Origin: Locusta migratoria
Lineage: Eukaryota; Arthropoda; Insecta; Orthoptera; Acrididae
Reading direction: 5' to 3'
NCBI GenBank assembly: GCA_026315105.1
Contig: CM048750.1
Coordinates: 170,280,549-170,344,548 of the forward strand
DNA length: 64,000 nt
Positions 9,612 through 18,989 of the stretch are shown piece by piece (position 1 is the first letter of the stretch; the number at the start of each line of letters is the position of its first letter). A program made the position numbers and the translations under genes. The notes beneath the pieces were generated by a model. That model ran no database searches and was not told the DNA's origin. It worked only from the letters and a program-made list of their open reading frames with translations.

Positions 9612-10240
9612 TAGTAATTCCTAGGTATTTTGTGGAGTTGGCGGCCTTCACTTTTGATTGATTTGTCTTGTAAACAAAGTTTAACGGATTTCTTTTCGTA
9701 TTCATGTCGACGACTTCACACTTCTCATTATTTAGAGTCAATTGCCAATTTTTACACCATAGTGATATCTTATTCAGATCTTTCTGCAGTTGGTTTTGAT
9801 CTTCAGATGATTTTACTAGACAGTAAATGACGGCGTCATCTGCAAACAACCTAAGAGATCTACTTAGATTTTCCCCTAAATCGTTTATGTCAATAAGGAA
9901 AAGTAGAGGACCATTAACACTGCCCTGTAGAACGCCCGATATCACCTCTGTTTTAGTCGATGTCTTACCATCGATTATTACGAACTGTGTCCTCTCTGAC
10001 AGGAAATCCCCTAACCAATCGCGAATTTGGAGCGATATACCATAACCACGCAATTTGATTAAAAGCCGTTTGTGAGGTACGGTGTCAAAAGCCTTCTGGA
10101 TTGCAAGAAATCGATTGATTTGCGATCCCTTGTCGATAGCACCCATCACTTCGGGTAAATAAATGGCTAGTTCTGTTTCGCGTGAACGATATTTTCTAAA
10201 TCCGTGTTGATCTTGGGTCAATAGATCATTCTGCATCTGC
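9612..10240 (-). mobile_element. CR1/jockey-type LINE, RT part (outer LINE, piece 2)
   Basis: The minus strand from about 10235 encodes HGFRKYRSRETELA, KAFDTVPHKRLLIKL (motif A), GVLQGSVNGPLLFL (motif B) and LFADDAVIY (motif C), then NSTKYLGITT just before the Tc1 right end. The protein continues in register at 5150 down to 4690, so this and 4585-5153 are one element split at a TA. The 5' end is truncated at about 10240. Confidence 0.85.
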
Positions 10241-10249
10241 ATACACTGG

Positions 10250-10298
10250 CTTACACTAAGGACAAAACATACACCCATGCCCGAGGAGGGAGGGCTCG
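10250..10298 (-). mobile_element. SINE fragment (middle part only)
   Basis: It holds CTAAGGAC, then CCATGCCCGAGG and a CTCGAAT B-box complement. It is cut on the right by the tail of the next LINE. Confidence 0.5.
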
Positions 10299-10522
10299 AA
10301 TCTACATCTACATACATATCCAGCGATCCACCGTAAGGTGCATGGCGGAGGGTACACTGTACCACTACTACACTGTACCACTATTTCACTCCCAAATACA
10401 ACGAGGAAAAAAAGAATGCCTATATGCCTCCGTACGAGCCTTAATTTCTCTTGTTCTCATTGTGATCATTACGCGAAGTGTAAGTAGGCGGCAGCAAGAT
10501 CGTACTACACTCAGCTTCAAAT
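10299..10522 (-). mobile_element. LINE family 2, 3' end (piece 1)
   Basis: A GATGTA tail at 10299-10312 precedes a 3' end (GTGCATGGCGGAGGGTAC) that differs from LINE family 1. It stops at about 10522, where a plus-strand LINE begins, and continues at about 11572. Confidence 0.7.
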
Positions 10523-11515
10523 TGCGTGATTATGGAATATTACCCCAATTGTGCGATTGGATTCGCGATTTCCTATCAGAAAGGACACATTTCGTAAACA
10601 GTAAAACAGAAGTGATATCTGGCGTTCCCCAGGGAAGCTTTATAGGTCCCCTACTCTTCCTTGTGTTTATAAACGATTTACGAGACACTCTGAATAGCTC
10701 TCTCAGACTGTTCGCGGATGACGCTGTAGTTAATCGGTTAGTGAAGTGAACAGAGGGTCAAAAGCAACTGCAAAGCGATTTAGACAAAATTTCTACATGG
10801 TGCGAAAATTGGCAATTAATACTAAATAAAGAAAAGTGTGAGGTAATAGACATGACCACTAAAAGAAATCCACCGAACATCAATTAAGCGATAAATAAGT
10901 CAAACCCTAAGGTCGTAAATTCTACCAAAGACCTAGGAGTTACAATTACGAACAGCTTAGACTGGAGAGAACAGACAGAAATTATTGTGGGGAAGGCGAA
11001 CCAAAGGTTACGTTTCATTGACAGAACGCTTCGAAGATGCAACAGCTCCACCAAAAAGACTGCCTACATCACACTTGTGCGTCTCTCCTTGAGTACTTCT
11101 GCCCAGTGTGGGACCCTCAACAGATGGGACTGACGGAAGACATTGAGAAGGTTCAGAGAAGGACAGCTCGTTTTGTTTTATCACGTTACAGGGGGGAAAG
11201 CATAATGGAAATATTGCACGATTTAAGGTGGAAATCATTAAAAGAAAGACGTTATGCGTTGCAGCGAGATCTATTTGGGAAATTTCAATTACCGACTTTT
11301 ACTTCTGAATGTGAAAATATTTTGCTAATACCCACCTACATAGGGAGATATGACCATCCCAATAAAATAAGAGAAATCAGATCGAAAACGGAACGATTTA
11401 GGTGTTCTTTCTTCCCGCGCGCTATTAGAGAATGGAACGGTAGAGAAAGGTTATGAAAGTGGTTAATGAACCCTCTGCCAGGCACTTAAATGTGATTTGC
11501 AGAATATCTATGTAT
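10523..11515 (+). mobile_element. CR1/jockey-type LINE, plus strand, nested in LINE family 2
   Basis: The plus strand reads LRDYGILPQLCDWI, GVPQGSFIGPLLFLVF and LFADDAVVNRLVK, then a stop at 10747-10749. The C-terminal region follows in a new frame (11037-11456), with PVWDPQQMGLTEDIEKVQRR. The 3' end is GGCACTTAAATGTGATTTGC. It is 5'-truncated within the reverse transcriptase. A T8 run and a 51-bp repeat follow. Confidence 0.8.
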
Positions 11516-11564
11516 TTTTTTTGAACCAGTTTAGAACTGCGTTAAATTGCATCGAAGGACCGAA
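11514..11564. repeat. 51-bp perfect inverted repeat, copy 1 (copy 2 at 15829-15879)
   Basis: From the A before the T8 run through GAACCAGTTTAG to GGACCGAA, this is identical to the reverse complement of 15829-15879. In copy 2 it directly abuts a SINE. Its origin is unknown. Confidence 0.75.
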
Positions 11565-11571
11565 GTAGATA

Positions 11572-12620
11572 TAGATTCCGGCCCTCTAAATTTCCTCAAC
11601 AGAATTTCTCGAACGTCGCCTTTCCTCCAGCGATTCCCATTTGTGTTCTCAGAGCATTTCTGTGACACAAGCGCATTGGTCGAACGTACCAGTAACGAAC
11701 CTAGCTACTCGCCTCTGAACTCCTTGTATATCTTCCTTTAAACTGATCTGCTGACCAGTACTCAAGACGGGGTCGTACAAGCGTTTCATACGCGTTCTTC
11801 TTTACAGGTGAAGTACATCTTCCCAAAATTCTCCCTAAAAACCGAAGTCGGCTGTCCGCCTTACTCACAACTGTCCTTACATGTTAGTTCCATTTCATAC
11901 CGCTCTGAAATGTTACGCCTAGATATTTGAACGACGCAACAGCATCAAGAAGCTCACTACTAATGCTGCATTCGAACATTATGGGATTGTTTTTCCTACA
12001 CATGCGTATCACCTTACATTTTTCTACATTGAGAGCTAGCTGCCATTCTTCGCACCAACTAGAAATTTTGTCTAAGTCATTCTGTATGTTATTACAGTCA
12101 GTTATAGACATCACCCTCCCATACACCACAGCATCATCATCAAACAGCCGCAAATTACAACTTACTCTGTGCATCGGATCTTTTATATAGATAGAAAATA
12201 ATAGCAGTCCTTTTTGAAAAGAAGAAAAACACAATCTGCATGTTGCCCTACATCCATGACTCGCAAGATGTCGTATGAGAAAAGGGCGAACTGAGTTTCA
12301 CATGAACGGTACTGATTCATTGAAGTAAACTTATCCCTCTCAAGGGATTTGAGCTGAGAATATGCACCTAAATTCTACAGGAAACTGATTTCAACGATAT
12401 TGGCGTGTAATTGTGTGGGTCAGTTCTCTTTCCTTTCTTATAAACGGGAGTCACCTGCGCTTTTTATCCAAGCACTAGGAACTTTGCGCTGAATTAAATA
12501 TTCGTGATAAATGCATGCTAAGTAAGGGGCCAATGCCGTAGAATACTCTTTGCAAAACCGAATTGGTGTTCCATTCAGACCAGGAGAATTGTTGTACCCG
12601 TTTGCTTTCTTCTGTGTCTG
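11572..12620 (-). mobile_element. LINE family 2 reverse-transcriptase region (piece 2), decayed
   Basis: The minus strand, from high to low coordinate, reads: LNGTPIRFCKEY with the N-terminal RT region (12480-12600); a broken middle; NLRLFDDDAVVYG near 12140 (motif C, where the usual F/Y-A-D-D is altered); EWQLALNVEKCKVIRM; and ASFKYLGVTF near 11930. The 3' end continues at 10299-10522 past the nested plus-strand LINE. The family is related to but distinct from LINE family 1. A further fragment lies at 62935-63025. Confidence 0.75.
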
Positions 12621-12878
12621 TGTGTGTGTTGCCCGTAAGGCCGTTCCACACTGCACGTGGCTTGCGTAATGGATGTACGCCTCGTCGGCTACGCTAGCCA
12701 TGTATCAACTCACACTGCGGCGACAGTTGCGATGCTATACCAGGCGCGTTTTATGCCAGTATGCAGAAAGATGTCAACTCCGACGGTTCCGTGCTGTCAG
12801 ACTGCATTTTCGTGTAGTTTAGCGTGGTTTGACGACATTACCAGCAGTGGCAGTAGTGTAATCTTTGTATTGTAATCT

Positions 12879-13114
12879 TTGGAATCAAGAAACGAGTGGT
12901 TGCATCCGATCAATAGCAGAAGGAAGAAGTATGGCGAATACCACAATTTTCTGCGTGATCTTGAGGCGGGTGATGAAAAATTCGGCACCTGTTTTAGGTT
13001 AGGTAATGACCATTTCAATGAGGTCCTGAAAATGGTTGATGATGTCATCAAGAAAAAAGAAACGGCCTACAAGGAAACAATTAGTAGCTGGGAACGACTG
13101 GCCATTTGTGTAAG
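12879..13114 (+). pseudogene. HARBI1/ALP1-like transposase, N-terminal exon
   Basis: The 79-codon frame starts MESRNEWLHPINSRRKK and contains GEYHNFL, FRLGNDHFNEVL, then a run ending SSWERLAICVR. That order (W..P...R...G, hydrophobic FR...F..L, then ERLAI.LR) is typical of the N-terminal part of Harbinger nucleases, just before the catalytic domain. A splice donor AG|GTAAGA follows at 13114/13115, so a downstream exon was expected. None is recognisable up to the right terminus, so the catalytic domain has been lost. Confidence 0.7.
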
Positions 13115-13379
13115 GTAAGAAAAATGCAAGGTTACTGAAAAGCAGAATCCTACACCAATTACTTGCAAATGATACACAATAAACACAACAGCTCAGACAA
13201 CAAAGATGACGCGCTGTCTAGTGGTCGAGGTTTGTCTTGTAAGAGGTGTAAATTTCTCTCTGCGCATGCGCGGACTGAAAACGTGTCCCTGCAGTGTGAA
13301 CAGTCTCATTTGATAACAAGGAAAGCGACGTTTTTAAAAGTAGCTATCGTACGTCCGGACACGCTTGCCATGTGCAATG

Positions 13380-13577
13380 CGCCGCGGTGGAGTAGCCCAG
13401 CGGTCTAAAGCACATCGCTGCGGAGCGCGCGGTTGCTCGCCGTGGAGGTTCGAGTCCTCCCTGGGACATGGGTGTGTGTGTGTTTGTCCGTAGGTTAGTT
13501 TCCTAGGTTTAAGTAGTTTGTAAGCTACGGACTGATGACCACGCAGTTTGGTCCGATAGATTTACAGACATTTGATT
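13380..13577 (+). mobile_element. tRNA-headed SINE, family C, inside Harbinger right end
   Basis: The head is GCCGCGGTGGAGTAGCCCAG, the B box is GGTTCGAGTCC, followed by a GT run and a tail through GGACTGATGACCACGCAGTT. It splits the Harbinger right terminal repeat. A short tgtgc occurs on both sides. Confidence 0.85.
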
Positions 13578-13604
13578 TTTTGTGCTGTGTGGAATGGTAT
13601 TTAA

Positions 13605-13850
13605 TGTAATTCAGTGCTTTACTTGGGCCGGTACGGGGCGGTATGGCGTACCGCCTAAAATTCAAATTCGCTATTAGCGTACCGGCTAAAATTCTTTCTT
13701 AAATCTGTAAAAAAATAGACCAACTGTAAATTGTCGAATGGATTTCGGAAAGAAAAACTGGAATGTTTCATGTTCGTTCGAGTTGCGATCATAACCGTCG
13801 AAGCATTACAGTTTCGCACTATTGCAATGGAAACTGACTGGTGGTCAAAT
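13605..13850. other. Unassigned stretch with short repeats
   Basis: It contains two near-identical GCGTACCG(C/G)CTAAAATTC units (about 13653 and 13677) and a GGCGGTATGGCGTACCGCC near-palindrome, perhaps an end of an unknown DNA transposon. No coding stretch. Confidence 0.35.
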
Positions 13851-13931
13851 CAGTGTTCGTAGGTTTTCCCGGCGAATATGCTGAGTGAAGATCCCTCGCC
13901 CATGCAGCCGGATGGATTGATCGTTGTGGAA

Positions 13932-13966
13932 CGAATTTTCGACAGCGTAACGTGCCATCATGATCA
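13932..13966 (-). ncRNA. Hammerhead-like motif (weak candidate) 3' of a Penelope GIY-YIG end
   Basis: The minus strand reads CTGATCATGATGGCACG, then GCTGTCGAAAA. It resembles the CUGA..GA-stem-GAAA pattern of the other loci, but with extra bases in the first block and a weak stem. Its place about 175 bp downstream of a GIY-YIG end is the main support. Confidence 0.25.
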
Positions 13967-14004
13967 GGTTACTCCCGCTGACTGAGGCCCTGGACTGGCG
14001 GTTT

Positions 14005-14006
<2 letters not shown>

Positions 14007-14053
<47 letters not shown>
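14007..14053. repeat. AT dinucleotide microsatellite
   Basis: An uninterrupted AT run of about 23 units lies in the 3' region of the Penelope remnant. Confidence 0.95.
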
Positions 14054-14055
<2 letters not shown>

Positions 14056-14140
14056 CCCTTCACTGACCGCGCGTGCGGACAGCGGGATGCTGCGGTGGTG
14101 TGGGTAGCTCCTGCTCTGGACTCGAGTGGCGAATCTCAGT

Positions 14141-14380
14141 TTACGCTCTGCTTTCGTCGTGCTCGGTTTTCTGCTTACGCTGCGATCGAAGAAATTTTAG
14201 TGCTGGATTCCACGCTTGGCTTACTTGAAATCCACTGTCCTTGTTTATGAGATTCTCGCGTAGCTGGATTTCGATGGCCTCCTCATATAGAAAGTCCCAG
14301 TATCGCGATGTGTTGTGTGGAACCTCTGTATCTTCATATTTCATCTTGTGATTTGTTTCCAAGCAATGTTTAGCAATTGC
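14141..14380 (-). pseudogene. Penelope-like polyprotein, GIY-YIG C-terminal segment
   Basis: Going 5' to 3' on the minus strand, METNHKMKYEDTEVPHNTSR is followed by YWDFLYEEAIEIQLREN, then NKDSGFQVSQAWNPALKFL and a stop. The H-x6-D-T-E-V, EAIEI and W-P-AL pattern is the last part of the GIY-YIG endonuclease domain that ends Penelope-like proteins. Everything upstream (most of GIY-YIG and the reverse transcriptase) is missing, so it is a 5'-truncated dead copy. Family identity rests on this motif order. Confidence 0.7.
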
Positions 14381-14448
14381 TGATTTTGTGGTAGTGATGG
14401 GCAGTTCGGATTATTTCACTGTTTCGAAACGTACGGACCATCTGTGTC

Positions 14449-14606
14449 TAGTGAGTCGACTCACTGTTTCGGCACACGAAACATCTGGCGTGCTGCAGAG
14501 TCGTGCGCCGCGCTACCGCGATAGCTGCAGGGCGCCGTAGTGAATCGACTCACTGCTTCGGCACTCGGAACACTCGATGTGCCGCAACCCTGCGTCCCGC
14601 TACCTC
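14449..14606 (+). repeat. Tandem duplication, about 91-bp period
   Basis: Two units (14449-14515 and 14540-14606) share GTGA(G/A)TCGACTCACTG and end CGCTACC. The first contains the perfect palindrome GTGAGTCGACTCAC (14451-14464). The unit family is unknown; similar words recur at 15560-15610. Confidence 0.6.
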
Positions 14607-14619
14607 TGCTGATTCACGT

Positions 14620-15828
14620 GACCGGAAAAAGCTGCAGTAGGGCGATACAGCAAATACGAAATACCTATGGAATATCAACATGGTTTTAATACGTTATACA
14701 CTAGACTAAATTGAACGGCACAGTATTTGTGTGCTACTACGATTTTATAATCGTGTTAAAGCGTAAACGTTTCCTAAGTTACTCGTATTTTCATACAAAC
14801 AAATATTGTGGCAAAGGAAGCACAAAGTAGTTATGTTCAAATTCCAAAGTCATGAAACTTTTTCCAACCTTCAAAATTTCATAATTAAGTTTAAATAAAA
14901 CAAGAAATATCATGGTACAAATGTCTACGAACATCCACAAATGAATAACTTTTCTAACCAATCAATATAAACAAAATATTTAAGATTTGTTCCTAAGACA
15001 TATTTAACGCAATCAACAGATATTACTACCAGTGTTAACTCAAGGAAACACATTTCAGAATTTACGTGACGAAACCACAAAATTGAACTAAAATTTTTCA
15101 ATGTCCAGATATGTATTTTAATAATCAATCTTCAGTCAGTCAAATAAAAGAGTTACAGTTTCTTTAAATTGAAATTAAAAAAACGTATATTTTGACATCT
15201 TACTGAGAATGCGGTCTCTTCTCACTGAAATTATTTGCCCTTGCTTCGAAAAGATTCGTTACCTGGCACAGATGCATAACAATGCTTAGTTCACGCGAAA
15301 CTACCTCAAAACACCGAAGGACTTCACAACTTTTTTCGGTGGTATCCCAGTTTTCAAATCTCAGTTGAAGGGTTCCGGTAGCGTAATTCAAAATCTCGCG
15401 TGGCGCGTTAGGGGAACAATTAAAACCCGTTGCACGCCTGGGCGCTGTGTCGAACTCACCCAGGCAAATGGACAGCAAAACACATGTTAACGGTACCTTG
15501 CGTCCGATACACGAATCACAAGATTCGTTATTTCGAAACAGTGCCAATTCAAGTTTCGACTCAGTCGAACAGTTCACTGACTCGATTCACTGAGACGAAA
15601 CATCAACTCAGTAGCCAACTCTATTTTGTGGGCTGTTGGAGTTCGGTATGGCGCTTATGCTCTGAGCACCTTTCTTCAATTGTTCGAATGGAAATATTTT
15701 GTTAACACTTAAATTATAGTTGCGACTGGTAGCGGAAATTTCGAGCAACCTCTTAATTAGTACAAGTGTTTCGGCGTTCCGATCTGACGTAGTTGGGGCG
15801 GCTAGTTAAAGTGAACTAACTCTAATAT
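14620..15828. other. AT-rich stretch without recognised genes
   Basis: Only short overlapping frames without recognisable motifs. 15560-15610 repeats GATTCACTGA-type words related to 14449-14606. 15776-15800 shares GATCTGACGTAGTTGG with 18337-18352, hinting at two parts of one unknown element. Confidence 0.4.
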
Positions 15829-15879
15829 TTCGGTCCTTCGATGCAATTTAACGCAGTTCTAAACTGGTTCAAAAAAAAT
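15829..15879. repeat. 51-bp perfect inverted repeat, copy 2
   Basis: It is identical in reverse complement to 11514-11564 and abuts the tail of the SINE at 15872-16078. Confidence 0.75.
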
Positions 15880-16078
15880 GTTAAATGTTTGTATAGCTTT
15901 TGGGACTTAACTATGGGGTCATCAGTCCCTAAACTTACAAACTACTGATGAACTATCTTATACTAAAGACGGCACAAACATCCACGCCCGAGGGAGGGGG
16001 GATTCGAACCCCCGACGGGGAACGGCCTCGTGCATCGTAGAATGGCGCCTCAATGCGCTCGGCCGCTCCGCCGCGGCG
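15872..16078 (-). mobile_element. tRNA-headed SINE, family B
   Basis: Minus-strand head CGCCGCGGCGGAGCGGCCGA, B box GGTTCGAATCC, and a tail like family A. The flanks aactggttca and aattggttca (one mismatch) are a probable TSD. Confidence 0.85.
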
Positions 16079-16200
16079 AATTGGTTCATCAACTTAACTA
16101 AGTTAAGTAGATATGGGATAAGTAGTTCCTCTTACAGAACCGTTCAGTGAACTATATGGTTCATTAACTTTCTTGATTATGGGCCTGCTTTGTGGTAATT

Positions 16201-17703
16201 GTCGTTGAAGGAGATTGTAGTAAAAGATCCAGAATCACTGCTTATAGTTTATTATTTATCACTACGGCCATTTCTGCATTTTGCCATTATCAAGCGCCTG
16301 CGTTTATAAGAATTACGTTAATCAATTTACATTCCGTTTCGAGACACATACGACGAAAATACGTATAAAATTTTGTTATAAACATTATATGTAGTTATTT
16401 TACATGTAGCTCGGTTAGTACATCAACTGACCTAAGTGAACTAACTCAACTATTGTGTATATATTTTCGTTGTATTTGACTCGAAATTGGATGTAAATTC
16501 ATTAATGTAATTTTTATTATACACGCAGGCACTTGTTAACGGCAAAATTCTCAAACGGCCGTACCGATCTTTATATATAAAGCAGAGTGCCTGCATGTTT
16601 AGGTTTTTGTTTGTGTGTATGTATTGCATACAAATCTACATTTTTATTCAATATACATGAAAATTTGCACACGTAAGCTGCAATCCATGAGGACGGTGTA
16701 ATGATCACGTACAACACATAGTTCACGAGATATGATGTTATTAACAATAAGATGTGAGCAGAACTTCTGCATTAAGAGACAATGTTGCACATTTCCTCCT
16801 AAACCACTGGACCGATTTCAACCAAATTTGGTACTCATCTTCCTTACCGTGAGGTACCAATTCTTTAATGGTAAGAATCACATACAGTACGAACGTCACA
16901 ACGTCACAAACAATAGTAGTTGCAAGAAACTGCCACATAATGCGACGAGCCTTTATGACTACAGATTATGAGAACGAGATTACTTAGCGACTTGCAACAA
17001 ACTTTAAACATAATTTCAAACCTCTATTGAATTATTTCTTGCTGACAACCATAGAAAAATTATGAAAGGAAAAAGTTTCTCGCTTACTACTTTCCCGCTG
17101 TTCATGGACTAAAACTACGGCATTCGGTATGATGTTACAATTTATAATTTCTACACTACAAATTGTTGCGCAGTAAATTTTATAGACAGTATACACACAT
17201 ATATTTCAATGTACCTTCAAAATTGTATCACAGGACGATACGTAGTTCATGAGATATGAGGACATAAACAGTAACGTTCATCACCAACTTTTAATCTGTT
17301 GCTTCTTTACTACTAATTATATTCCCAAGAGATTTTACAAACTTACATTACTTATACAAATGAATGTATACCTGAAAAATTATACAATTGTGCAACATAT
17401 AATTCAATAAATATGAGATCGTACGAATTTTATATGTCATTTGTATGTTGACTACTATCTTTCTTTGTTTGGATACTGCACTTATAATTTTGTACATTAT
17501 GCAAGACAGCGTCATTTCTTACACATTCACCGATAAATATAACCTGATTTTAGAGAAAAGTAGATGGACACAGAGAGAAGGGATAGAAGAAGTACTAACT
17601 CAAGGCAGAAATAAATACCCGTGGAACGGCGGGTTTTCAGCTAGTAAATAGTAAACTGCAAGCAGTGATTCTGGATCTTTTACTACAATGTCCTTGAACG
17701 ACT
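16201..17703. repeat. Inverted repeats (16201-16250 and 17653-17703) around Helitron-like DNA
   Basis: The two about 50-bp arms are complementary with few mismatches (TTGTAGTAAAAGATCCAGAA and its complement). Similarity weakens outward to about 16100 and 17760. They enclose 1.4 kb of AT-rich DNA. Most likely the arms of an old non-autonomous DNA element, later invaded. Confidence 0.6.
16568..17430 (+). mobile_element. Helitron-like non-coding repeat
   Basis: It starts TCTTTATATATAAAGCAGAG and shares blocks with 41842-42545 and 50997-51680, such as CGACTTGCAACAAACTTTAA and CTGAAAAATTATACAATT. Family assignment comes from the 41842 and 50997 copies, which precede helicase C-terminal remnants. 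No coding motif here. Confidence 0.5.
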
Positions 17704-18900
17704 ACATAGTTCATTTTAACTAGTTCATTGAACTAGTTAAGAAAAAACTGTCATTCTACACTTAACCCCGTTACTAATTTAATTACAAAAACTCCTGAAA
17801 CAATAATATTTTACTTTTTTATCAATACGATACCAGGAGTCGTAGTTCCAGGTTCAGTATTACCTGAACAGAGACGTATTTCACCCTCTTAGAGAAGAAA
17901 TACCGAAAAATCCATTTTTAAAAGATACCGCTAATATAACATCGACAACCTCACCAAGTTTCAAGATCCTACAAGCGGTTTCTTTTGGGCGATTTTGAGT
18001 CATATTTAAACCCCCTTAGGGGTTGAATTATCAAAAAACGTATCGATTTATTTTCCAACCGAAAAGTCAAAGACCATATTTAATAGAAATTGATTTAAAA
18101 ATGTTTAAGAATTTCTTTATTTATTCTCAGAAAAAACTTTCACCCATTATTTCACCCCTTTACAGGTTGAATTTTCAAAGTCTTTCTAATACCAATTTTT
18201 TAATATCTGATTAAAAAACCATACACACAGTTTCTTAGTTCTAGATGCAAAATTGAATTAATAGCAATACTTTTCACCCCATTCATAAATGAAGATGAAT
18301 GTAAATAATCTATCAGAACGGTTCCGGCCTTCGGATCTGACGTAGTTGGCGCAGTTCGGTTTATTCATCAACTGAACTAAGTTAACTACAACGCAGTTTA
18401 CGCATTTATAAGTTAGGAATTCTGAAATACATACTTTTAGGTCCTGGGGGCGGGGTTGTAACCGTCCCACCCCTACACCACCGGTTCACATGCAGTCATT
18501 AGAAATGATGACCCGTTTGCCTAATGATTCTAATTAAAAGTTAAGGCTATCGTTAATGAGGCCGATGATGTAGTGTAGGTTATAACCGGAACATTGCTGC
18601 TCCTTTTGGTTGGCAACAACGATCAATAAGTGGCGAAGGAAATAAAATTAATTTATGTTTAAGTTAAATGCTGAACGAACACAATACGATAAATAATTTC
18701 GAAAATAAATAAATATATGAATGATTTTACTGTCACCAGCTCTATGCACGAGCAAAACAATTCCAGCGGAAAGTTAATAATAATGGTAATTAGTGACCTG
18801 AAAAATTACGTAAAATTTGGGTGAGCAAGGAATCAAAATATGTTCGTAAAAACCGGGTTCAAAAGGCACAGATATCGGACTAGGCATTGACAATTTGATC
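17704..18900. other. AT-rich stretch with a degenerate spaced repeat
   Basis: Between 17880 and 18290, CACCC(C/T) followed by a short gap and GGTTGAATTTTCAA-like words recur at about 150-bp spacing (near 18015 and 18160), with CACCCC again near 18280. 18310-18400 shares words with 15776-15830. No gene recognised. Confidence 0.35.
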
Positions 18901-18989
18901 ATTAACACATAAAATGAAAACATTAGACAATGAAATGTCTGCAAAGTCCAAGCCATGTTCACATGCAACAAAACATGCACATCTCACCT

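Larger units (their letters stand above)
12639..13600 (+). mobile_element. PIF/Harbinger-type DNA transposon, decayed
   Basis: The left end GGCCGTTCCACACTGCACGTGG follows TAA. The right end is its diverged complement, split by a SINE: GCCATGTGCA before it and TGTGTGGAATGG after it (to 13600). Harbinger elements have such short inverted ends and 3-bp TWA targets. The right-hand target triplet is no longer clear. The interior is only about 770 bp without the SINE, with one transposase exon. Confidence 0.65.
13850..14395 (-). mobile_element. Penelope-like retroelement, 3' end
   Basis: On the minus strand a GIY-YIG domain C-terminus (14141-14380) is followed by an untranslated region with an AT microsatellite (14007-14053) and a hammerhead-like motif at 13932-13966. 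The 5' side stops at about 14395, where unrelated sequence begins. Confidence 0.65.

Noticed and set aside
12879..13114. A host regulatory gene exon
   Set aside because: The motif order is that of Harbinger transposases and the exon lies between matching terminal repeats.
13845..14063. 72-codon frame with an Ile-Tyr repeat
   Set aside because: It is a translation of the AT microsatellite.
14392..18475. One large hAT element with TAGTGATGGGC and GTCCCACCCCTA ends
   Set aside because: The ends match poorly and the flanking 8-mers differ, so there is no TSD support.
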